Below, piece by piece: positions 13,287 to 18,937 of a DNA stretch of 18,937 nucleotides. Below the pieces are notes generated by a model. The model was not told where the DNA came from. It saw only the letters and a list, made by a program, of their open reading frames with translations, and made no database searches. Numbering within the stretch: position 1 is the first letter of the stretch; each line of letters begins with the position of its first letter. The stretch comes from Candidatus Izemoplasma sp. (lineage in GTDB: Bacteria > Bacillota_I > Bacilli_A > Izemoplasmatales > Izemoplasmataceae): assembly GCA_007123975.1 (NCBI GenBank), contig SLFZ01000020.1, positions 1 through 18,937 on the forward strand, read 5' to 3'. The position numbers and the translations under genes are program-made.

Positions 13287-14054
13287 GTGCAAATGATGAA
13301 AAGAGGTTACGGCGTTTTTGGGAAGGCTTACGAGACGATGTTGCGTCAGGGCGTGCACGATGTGCGCGCCGTTGATCATGCGATATTGAAAAACATGGTG
13401 CGTCTTGACGATGATTCTTTTGAGAGACTATATCAAACACCGGCCCCCGTCTCAGAAGCGGTGAAGAAGCATGAGCTTTACGCCTTCGCCCAACAATTTA
13501 ACCGTGACACCGCATCCGACACGGTGAACGCGGTGCTTCGTTTTACGAGACAGCTCGCCGATGACTTCGACGTGCCGTTTGCGTCGATGGTGTTTGGTGG
13601 AACCGAAAAGGAAATCATTGCGCGTGGCACCGATTTGTGCACGGATATGTCGCGCGTCGGCGCGGCGCTCCTTCAATGTTTGTCTATCCCGAGTCGAATC
13701 GTCGTGTTGGTCAACGGGTCAAAAGCGTACAACGGCCATCAAGCCGTGGAGGCGTACCTAGATAATCAGTACGTGTTCTGTGACTTTTTGTACGGTGTGA
13801 TGGCGAAAGATAGCGATACGTATCGCGTGGCTGACCTGCTGGATAACGGCGATGTGGTACGCTCTGTTTACCGTGATGAGGTACCCTCAGAAAAGCACTT
13901 GACCTATGTGGTCGGGCTCTTTGACCAAGCCGCCATCAGCGAGTATGACATCACCAAACCACACATATACATCACCTCGGGCCCCAATGATTACTATCTG
14001 AAACTGATGAAGCTCACCCAAGACGGAACCTGGCAAATGGGGGAAAATCGTTGA
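13287..14054 (+). CDS. Transglutaminase-like cysteine protease-fold protein
   Basis: It is about 255 residues from GTG 13287; ATG 13293 and ATG 13296 are alternatives, and the ribosome binding site is weak. A transglutaminase-type triad is visible. Cys118 lies in GTDLCTDMSRVGAALLQCLSIPSRIV, His151 in YNGHQAVEAYLDN and Asp166 in YVFCDFLYGV, with the spacing normal for the bacterial transglutaminase-like fold. No signal peptide or transmembrane segment is seen, so it is likely cytosolic. Such proteins often act as peptidases or amidases; the substrate here is unknown. It lies just after a terminator and 28 bp before the broken hydrolase gene, so they may form one unit. Confidence 0.78.
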   Translation: MQMMKRGYGVFGKAYETMLRQGVHDVRAVDHAILKNMVRLDDDSFERLYQTPAPVSEAVKKHELYAFAQQFNRDTASDTVNAVLRFTRQLADDFDVPFASMVFGGTEKEIIARGTDLCTDMSRVGAALLQCLSIPSRIVVLVNGSKAYNGHQAVEAYLDNQYVFCDFLYGVMAKDSDTYRVADLLDNGDVVRSVYRDEVPSEKHLTYVVGLFDQAAISEYDITKPHIYITSGPNDYYLKLMKLTQDGTWQMGENR

Positions 14055-14082
14055 GTGGTCAGTCTTTTAAGGAGATGGGTTT

Positions 14083-14865
14083 ATGACTGGTAGGAAACAT
14101 GGAAAAGCGCCCTATTCAATCGTCGTCGCCCACGGCGGGCCCGGCGCAGCGGGTAGCGTTAAACCCCTGTGCGAAGAACTGGGAAAAACCCATGGTGTCC
14201 TTGAACCGTTTCAAACAGAAATGACCGTACGGGGCCAAATGGATGAGTTACGGCGAGTTATTGAAACCGATGCCGACGCGCCGGTTATCTTAATCGGTCA
14301 CTCATGGGGAGCGATGCTTTGCTTTATGTTTGCCGCCACGTACCCAACCCTTGTGAAGAAACTTATTCTTATATCCAGCGGCATGCTCGAAGAAGTCGAG
14401 CAGGAGACCATGCAGAAGAACCGGGAACGCAACCTCACGCCAGAAGAAAAAACGGAACTTGCTTCGTTACGTGCAACGTTTGCGAATCCTCAAGAGGAAG
14501 ACATGGACGATGTCTTCCGACGCTTTGGCCGCTTGATGGACAACGTTGATTCATACCGACCGCTCGATATCGATGTCGACGATAGCCATTATCGTTACGC
14601 GGTGTATGCGTCAATCTGGTCTTAAGCCCATGCGATGCGCAAACGCGGTGAGATGATGGCAATGGGTGAGCGCATCGCGTGCGATGTGGTTGCCATTCAC
14701 GGCGATCAAGACCCACATCCGGCCGACGCCGTAAAGGCATCGCTAGAAAAAGTCATCGCCAACCCGCGATTTTATAAACTAAAAGATTGTGGGCATACGC
14801 CGTGGAAAGAGCGCGATGCCCAGGATGCGTTCTATGCGATTTTGACCAAAGAGTTATCCGGATAG
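14083..14865 (+). pseudogene. Alpha/beta hydrolase interrupted by an in-frame stop
   Basis: The frame encodes an alpha/beta-hydrolase fold protein. The oxyanion segment is HGGPGAAGS, the nucleophile Ser74 lies in GHSWGAML, and then a TAA (14623-14625) stops translation after residue 180. The same frame continues to 14865 with AHAMRKRGE..., VVAIHGDQDPHPAD (catalytic Asp) and LKDCGHTPWKER (catalytic His). Relatives commonly have a Trp-x-Glu-Ala-His-Ala-Met-Arg stretch here, so a single GAA to TAA change explains the break. The 180-residue product lacks two triad residues and should be inactive. The rest looks intact, so the change is recent, a population variant, or a sequencing error. A good ribosome binding site (TTAAGGAGATGGG) precedes the start. 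Confidence 0.8.
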
Positions 14866-14886
14866 AAAATCGAATAAAAAGAAAAG

Positions 14887-14920
14887 AGCCGTTTCCCATA
14901 AATGCTGGGAAACGGCTTTA
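14887..14920 (+). terminator. Bidirectional terminator between convergent genes
   Basis: AGCCGTTTCCCA and TGGGAAACGGCT form a perfect 12-bp stem with a seven-base loop. T-rich sequence follows on the plus strand and A-rich sequence precedes it, so it can stop transcripts from both sides, serving the hydrolase and the leftward tetR gene. Confidence 0.9.
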
Positions 14921-14932
14921 TTATGTGATTTA

Positions 14933-15529
14933 TTATACAAGAATTTTGATGAGTTCGTTGATGTATTTTCCCTTGAAAGCGGGGTTTTTGAGTCCTGCGT
15001 GCTCATCGCGATTGTCTAGGATTTGCAAAAACAATGGAATTGCGAAACTGGAAAAAAGCAAGAGGTATTTGGCGCGCAAGGTTTCTTCGTCCTGGATGCC
15101 GGTGGATTCGGCGAGTTTTTGAAACACGTTATGGGTGAAGGGCGTATCACTAAAGAAGGCGTCCAACACCATCATCCCGGCGTTGTCTTTGTGTCTTGGC
15201 TCTAAAAAGATTTGCGTGATAACGCCGACGTTTTCCACCGCGAAGTCGTAGGTGAAATCAAGCATGATGCGAAGGGCATTTTCTGGCGGCGTGTTTTTCG
15301 GCAAGGCAGCGATGTTGTCTTGGACGAGGGATTTGAGTTCGTCGATGACGCTTTCCATGACACGGTTGAGCAGCTCGTCTTTTGACCCGAAATGGTAGTT
15401 GACCGCGGCGATGTTGATGTAACAGGCCTCAGCGATGTCTTTGATGGTGACGTTGCCGCGTGCTTTCACGAGGGCTTTGGTGGTTTCAAAGATGCGGTTT
15501 TTGACGTCGGATGAGCGTTTTTCTGGCAT
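14933..15529 (-). CDS. TetR/AcrR family regulator, divergent from the MMPL exporter
   Basis: This is a 198-residue regulator. The helix-turn-helix covers about residues 27-47 (VTIKDIAEACYINIAAVNYHF), followed by GSKDELLNRV, a classic TetR N-terminus. The rest is a helical ligand-binding domain. The chosen ATG (complement of 15527-15529) has AAAGGGTGAT just upstream; a GTG three codons earlier is within that ribosome binding site. It is transcribed away from the MMPL transporter gene and shares a roughly 135-bp control region containing 12-bp tandem repeats. Repression of the exporter and of itself is the obvious inference. Confidence 0.92.
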   Translation of the reverse strand: MPEKRSSDVKNRIFETTKALVKARGNVTIKDIAEACYINIAAVNYHFGSKDELLNRVMESVIDELKSLVQDNIAALPKNTPPENALRIMLDFTYDFAVENVGVITQIFLEPRHKDNAGMMVLDAFFSDTPFTHNVFQKLAESTGIQDEETLRAKYLLLFSSFAIPLFLQILDNRDEHAGLKNPAFKGKYINELIKILV

Positions 15530-15539
15530 CGGAATCACC

Positions 15540-15587
15540 CTTTCATATCGTGTTTCAAATGGGGTTTTAAAGCGTGTTTCAAATGGG
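15540..15587. repeat. 12-bp tandem repeats, probable TetR operator array
   Basis: Four consecutive 12-bp units with a TTTNAAA-like core are present: CTTTCATATCGT, GTTTCAAATGGG, GTTTTAAAGCGT and GTTTCAAATGGG. Units 2 and 4 are identical, making a 24-bp direct repeat. They lie between the divergent tetR and MMPL genes. A TTCAAA in the last unit is the best -35 match for the TATACT at 15602-15607 facing the exporter gene. Confidence 0.65.
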
Positions 15588-15664
15588 TCTTATATTGTTA
15601 TTATACTGTGTTAAACGTAAAATTAAAATAAGCATTTAAAAAGTATGTTTGAGGAGGAATGCCC

Positions 15665-17701
15665 ATGCGTGGATGGCTAGCGAAACGGACGCGCATCATC
15701 GTGTTCTCGGTGATGGCCGCGCTGGTGGTTGCGGCGGGGGTGTTAAGCCTGCGCGTGGAAGCGAACTATGATTTAACCACGTACTTACCCGACGATTCGA
15801 TGACCGCCGAAGGCGTCGCGCTGTTGCGTGAAAGCTTTGGCAATCACGCCGTCATTGATGTGATGGTCTCGGACGTCCCTGATGCCGCCGATGCGCTGGC
15901 GATAAAAGCATTGATTGAATCGGTGGAGGGCGTGCTGGCGGTGGAGTGGCTGGACGACGTCATTGACATCGCCGATTTTCCGACGGCCGATCCGATGGTT
16001 GTCGCCGCCTACTATCGAGAAGGGTACGCGCGTTTTACGGTGGTGTTGGCTTACGGGTCTTATGACGTTGAAGCCGCCCCCGTGATGGATGCGATTCGCG
16101 AGGTGCTTGAAGACCGTGATGTGGCAATGCGGGGTGAAGCCGTTGACAACGCCGAAGAACGGCAGATTGCCGAAGATGCGGTCGTGATGTTGATGGCGAT
16201 TGTGTTGCCTATTTGTGTTGTGATTTTGTTCATTGCATCTCGGTCGTGGTTGGAACCGGTGCTCGTGCTTTTGGTGCTCGGGGCGGCGGTGGTCTTAAAC
16301 ATGGGCACAAACGCGTTTTTACCGGAGGTTTCGTTCATTACGTTGACGTTAGCCGCAGCGCTTCAGTTGGCGATTTCCCTGGATTATTCGCTCTTTATGT
16401 TACACCGTTATTACGAACACCGTGACGATGGTGATGATGTGATTAAGGCAATTGGCCACGCCTGGAAAAACGCGTTTCCTGCGATTCTTGCCTCGGCGTT
16501 GACGACGATTGCCGGGTTCTTGGCACTTCTCTTTATGCGGTATGGCATTGGCATGGACATTGGTGTGGTGCTTGCGAAGGGAATCGCCTTTAGCTTTCTA
16601 TCGGTGATGGTGTTGATGCCGCTGTTGATCGCGTCGATGCACACGCGTCTTGAAAAATGGCGCCACCGCGCGCTTGTCTTTCACCTCGGTGGCCTTGGGA
16701 AACACATCGTAAAGTTGCGTTACCCGCTTACGGCGGCGCTTGTGGTTCTTGCGGGCGTTGGTTTTTTCTTCCAACAACGCGCGCCGTTTTACTTTGGCAC
16801 CTCACGCGGTGAGGAATCAGACACGGTGGCGGCGGTTGAGGCGAAGAAGATTCGCACCGTCTTTGGAGTCAACCAACCGGTGGTGGTGCTTCTAGATGAG
16901 GTTGATAACGAACGGGAAATCGCATTGGTAAGCGAACTTATTCAGTTGGATCATGTCGTGCATGTGGACGCGTTGGTGACGCGTGTCGACCTTGATTTGG
17001 TGCCGAAAGAGGCTTTGCCTATGGAGTTGGTGATGGAGTTTGAACGCGATGGGTTGGCGCGGCTTGTGGTGTTGACGTCGGTGGTTGAAGAAAACGACGC
17101 GATGTTTGATGTGCACGCGGCCATCGACGAGACGGTGGCTGCACATTACGACACGTATTACTTGTTGGGGCGCATCCCCGGCACCGCCGAGATTCGCGAG
17201 ACGGTGCTGGCCGATACGCCTATCGTGATGCTTGCGAGCGTGGGAGCGATCGCGTTTGTGTTGATGGTGGTGTTTCGAAACCTGCTTGTGCCTTGGTTGT
17301 TGTTGCTGGTGATTCAAGCCGCCATTTGGGTGAACATCGGTGTGCTCGGTGTGTTTGAGACGCGTGTTGTCTACATCGGGTACTTGGTTGTCTTGGCCTT
17401 GCAGCTTGGGGCGACGATTGATTACGCGGTGCTTTTGATGACCCGGTACCGTGACATGCGGCGCACGCATGATGCGGGGGGTGCCGTGCGCGAGGCGCTT
17501 AAGCGTTCGAGCGTTCCGATTATGATTTCCGGGCTGGTGCTCGCCTCGGCCGGCTTCGCCGCCGCGGCGACATCAGGGTTGAGCGTGATTGCTGACATCG
17601 GGCTCTTGATTGGGCGTGGGGCGTTGTTGTCGCTTGCCTTTGTGCTAATCTTTTTGCCGGCCCTATGTCACCTCGTCGATCGGGTGGTGAAACCTCGTTA
17701 G
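15665..17701 (+). CDS. MMPL/RND-family membrane exporter
   Basis: It is 678 residues from ATG 15665, chosen because GAGGAGG (15651-15657) is seven bases away; ATG 15659 would leave one base. The architecture is a duplicated half. Transmembrane helix 1 (about 9-29) is followed by an external domain to about 165 and a bundle of five helices. The second half repeats this (helix about 350, external domain, five helices). Each half has the RND signature near the start of its bundle: LAISLDYSLFMLHRY (Asp240) and LGATIDYAVLLMTRY (about 585), where the acidic residue carries protons. MMPL proteins export lipids, siderophores or drugs by proton exchange. The divergent TetR gene suggests inducible efflux of a toxic compound. 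The substrate is unknown. Confidence 0.9.
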   Translation: MRGWLAKRTRIIVFSVMAALVVAAGVLSLRVEANYDLTTYLPDDSMTAEGVALLRESFGNHAVIDVMVSDVPDAADALAIKALIESVEGVLAVEWLDDVIDIADFPTADPMVVAAYYREGYARFTVVLAYGSYDVEAAPVMDAIREVLEDRDVAMRGEAVDNAEERQIAEDAVVMLMAIVLPICVVILFIASRSWLEPVLVLLVLGAAVVLNMGTNAFLPEVSFITLTLAAALQLAISLDYSLFMLHRYYEHRDDGDDVIKAIGHAWKNAFPAILASALTTIAGFLALLFMRYGIGMDIGVVLAKGIAFSFLSVMVLMPLLIASMHTRLEKWRHRALVFHLGGLGKHIVKLRYPLTAALVVLAGVGFFFQQRAPFYFGTSRGEESDTVAAVEAKKIRTVFGVNQPVVVLLDEVDNEREIALVSELIQLDHVVHVDALVTRVDLDLVPKEALPMELVMEFERDGLARLVVLTSVVEENDAMFDVHAAIDETVAAHYDTYYLLGRIPGTAEIRETVLADTPIVMLASVGAIAFVLMVVFRNLLVPWLLLLVIQAAIWVNIGVLGVFETRVVYIGYLVVLALQLGATIDYAVLLMTRYRDMRRTHDAGGAVREALKRSSVPIMISGLVLASAGFAAAATSGLSVIADIGLLIGRGALLSLAFVLIFLPALCHLVDRVVKPR

Positions 17702-17725
17702 AACGCGGGCGACCGCGTTCTTTTT
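17701..17725 (+). terminator. Terminator after the MMPL gene
   Basis: GAACGCGG and CCGCGTTC form an 8-bp perfect stem closed by a GCGA (GNRA) tetraloop and followed by TTTTT. The stem starts on the last base of the stop codon. Confidence 0.9.
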
Positions 17726-17728
17726 CAT

Positions 17729-17757
17729 TTGTGTTTATCGCCCGTTTGCGGTAGACT
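17729..17757 (+). promoter_or_regulatory. Possible promoter of the DUF554 gene
   Basis: TTGTGT (17729-17734) and TAGACT (17752-17757) are 17 bp apart, a weak but correctly spaced match just after the terminator. Confidence 0.4.
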
Positions 17758-17788
17758 AAAAGGTGTATTTTACGAGCGAGGTGAGGCG

Positions 17789-18511
17789 ATGGGAACGGTG
17801 ATTAATGCGGTCGCGATTGTGGTGGCGTCGATTATCGGCGTGATTTTCAAGCGCGGGCTGCCAGAAAAACTTCAGAAATCGGCAATGTTTGTCCTCGGGC
17901 TTTCGCTTGCTGTGTTGTCGATTGGATGGTTTATTCGGGATTTTCTCAGCATCGGTGTCGACGGTGGTGCGTATGAACTGGTTTCAAGCGGCGATTTGCT
18001 GATTATACTGTCGCTTGTCATCGGCACGTTGATTGGTGAAGCCATCGGCATTGACGAAGGCTTGACACGCTTTGCGCATGGCGTTGAGAAGAAGTACGAT
18101 CTACCACCGCTAGCGAAAGGTTTTGTGGCAGGCACGTTGATATTCTGCGTTGGCGCGATGGCGATACTCGGTCCGATTGACGACGGGCTTCACGGCGACA
18201 TGACGACGCTGCTTGTGAAAAGCGCGCTCGACTTTGTGACGGCGATGATGCTTGCGGCGGTGCTTGGCATCGGTGTGTTGTTCGCGGCGTTTTCGGTGCT
18301 GATTTATCAAGGTGCCATCACCATCTTAGCCGCGCAGTTCGGTGTCTTGCTCACCGACGAGATGGTCAGAGCGCTTTCGATGGTTGGAAACGTGATTTTG
18401 GTGGCGATGGGTCTCAACTTCATGGGCGTCACGAAAACCAAAGTGGCGAACATGTTGCCGGCGCTTGTGGTGCCGATTGTGTACTTTGCGATTCGTGGGT
18501 TATTCGGTTAG
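17789..18511 (+). CDS. DUF554 family membrane protein
   Basis: This is a 240-residue protein with about six or seven hydrophobic spans. It opens MGTVINAVAIVVASIIGVIFKRGLPEK, the typical DUF554 (YdfK/YqgA-like) N-terminus. It continues with GTLIGEAIGIDEGLTRF, and with FCVGAMAILGPIDDGLHGD, also conserved in the family. The start uses GAGGTGAGG. A longer frame reaching back to 17729 would cross the promoter and is not favoured. The function of DUF554 proteins is not established; a transport role has been suggested from their membrane nature. The nitroreductase gene starts 10 bp downstream, so they probably share an mRNA. Confidence 0.9.
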   Translation: MGTVINAVAIVVASIIGVIFKRGLPEKLQKSAMFVLGLSLAVLSIGWFIRDFLSIGVDGGAYELVSSGDLLIILSLVIGTLIGEAIGIDEGLTRFAHGVEKKYDLPPLAKGFVAGTLIFCVGAMAILGPIDDGLHGDMTTLLVKSALDFVTAMMLAAVLGIGVLFAAFSVLIYQGAITILAAQFGVLLTDEMVRALSMVGNVILVAMGLNFMGVTKTKVANMLPALVVPIVYFAIRGLFG

Positions 18512-18520
18512 GAGGGTACC

Positions 18521-18937
18521 ATGGATTTTACGACGTTAGTCAACGAAAGAGAAAGCTGCCGAGCCTTTACAGGCGCGGCAGTGGATGATAAAAAAATCGA
18601 GACCATCTTAGAGGCCATGCGCCTAGCGCCATCGGCGACGAACCAACAGCCGTGGCGTTTTATCGTGGTGATAAATGCCGACACACGAAAAACGATGGCG
18701 AGCGCCATGCAGCGATTTACCGCAAAGGCTGGGGCGTTTATCGTCATCGTTGAAGAAGGCAGGCGCCTTGCGGTCAAGGGCATGGAAAAACTCAAGCGTC
18801 AAGCCTGGACGCAGTACGATTTTGGCATTGCCTCGGCACACGGTGCCCTCGCGGCAACCGAACTAGGCCTTGGTTCGTGCATCATCGGTTGGTTCAAAGA
18901 GCGGAAAATCGCGGACGCGATCAACGTATCCAAAGCC
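18521..18937 (+). CDS. Nitroreductase family protein (N-terminal part)
   Basis: An open frame of 139 codons runs off the end of the window without a stop. The start follows GGAGGG, ten bases after the DUF554 stop. The N-terminus MDFTTLVNERESCRAFTG, with the R-E-S-x-R-x-F pattern, and LAPSATNQQPWRFIVV are the FMN-binding signatures of nitroreductases. ELGLGSCIIGWF is the conserved C-terminal-half helix and loop. These enzymes reduce nitro compounds, quinones or flavins with NAD(P)H. The precise substrate is unknown. Nothing indicates damage; truncation is due to the window edge. Confidence 0.9.
   Translation, partial: MDFTTLVNERESCRAFTGAAVDDKKIETILEAMRLAPSATNQQPWRFIVVINADTRKTMASAMQRFTAKAGAFIVIVEEGRRLAVKGMEKLKRQAWTQYDFGIASAHGALAATELGLGSCIIGWFKERKIADAINVSKA

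Noticed and set aside
14635..14865. Separate 76-residue gene after the broken hydrolase
   Set aside because: It is in the same frame as the upstream ORF, continues the hydrolase motifs (Asp and His of the triad) and has no good ribosome binding site of its own.
1..18937. Reassigned genetic code (TGA as Trp)
   Set aside because: Several genes end at TGA at the expected family length, and conserved Trp residues are TGG.
1..18937. tRNA, rRNA genes, insertion sequences or prophage
   Set aside because: No cloverleaf-like segments, rRNA motifs, transposase or integrase motifs, or flanking inverted repeats with target duplications were seen by eye.

Overview
The window reads as the chromosome of a monoderm (Bacillota or Mycoplasmatota-type) bacterium. 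Shine-Dalgarno sequences are strong and Bacillus-like, and TGA is used as a stop while Trp is TGG, so this is not a Mycoplasma-type code. Two RlmCD/RlmD-type rRNA methyltransferases, a compact single-chain Fe-S serine dehydratase, a YvlB-like SHOCT protein and a heliorhodopsin also fit. Coding DNA is roughly half GC by eye, with one very AT-rich island at about 5403-5580. The exact lineage cannot be fixed from the sequence alone.

Layout: the start of a leftward radical-SAM/B12-type gene (1-84) diverges from uvrB (161-2128). A TetR-regulated ABC export operon follows (2189-5195), with a perfect 16-bp palindrome lodged in its promoter. Next come an unassigned 3' region ending in a strong terminator, the AT-rich promoter island, and a run of very short ORFs (5584-6299). 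Five or six of these encode related 22-38 residue peptides, four of them on an exact 95-bp period, each with its own near-perfect ribosome binding site. They lead into a SHOCT/YvlB-like small protein (6372-6755). This peptide array is the least explained part of the window.

The second half starts with L-serine dehydratase (6849-8042) and an RlmD-family methyltransferase (8058-9401). A heliorhodopsin (9476-10273) follows, with an inverted repeat at its promoter. Then comes a fluoride riboswitch with its own terminator controlling a cation/proton antiporter (about 10317-11598), a 53-residue single-pass membrane protein, a second RlmD-family paralogue (11885-13246) and a transglutaminase-like protein (13287-14054).

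The last part holds an alpha/beta hydrolase interrupted by one in-frame TAA (14083-14865). A leftward TetR gene (14933-15529) diverges from an MMPL/RND-type exporter (15665-17701), with 12-bp tandem repeats between them that look like operators. A DUF554 membrane protein and the first 139 codons of a nitroreductase end the window. Overall themes are DNA repair, drug or toxin export under TetR control, light sensing, fluoride response and rRNA modification. All functional calls rest on reading motifs; no database search was run.
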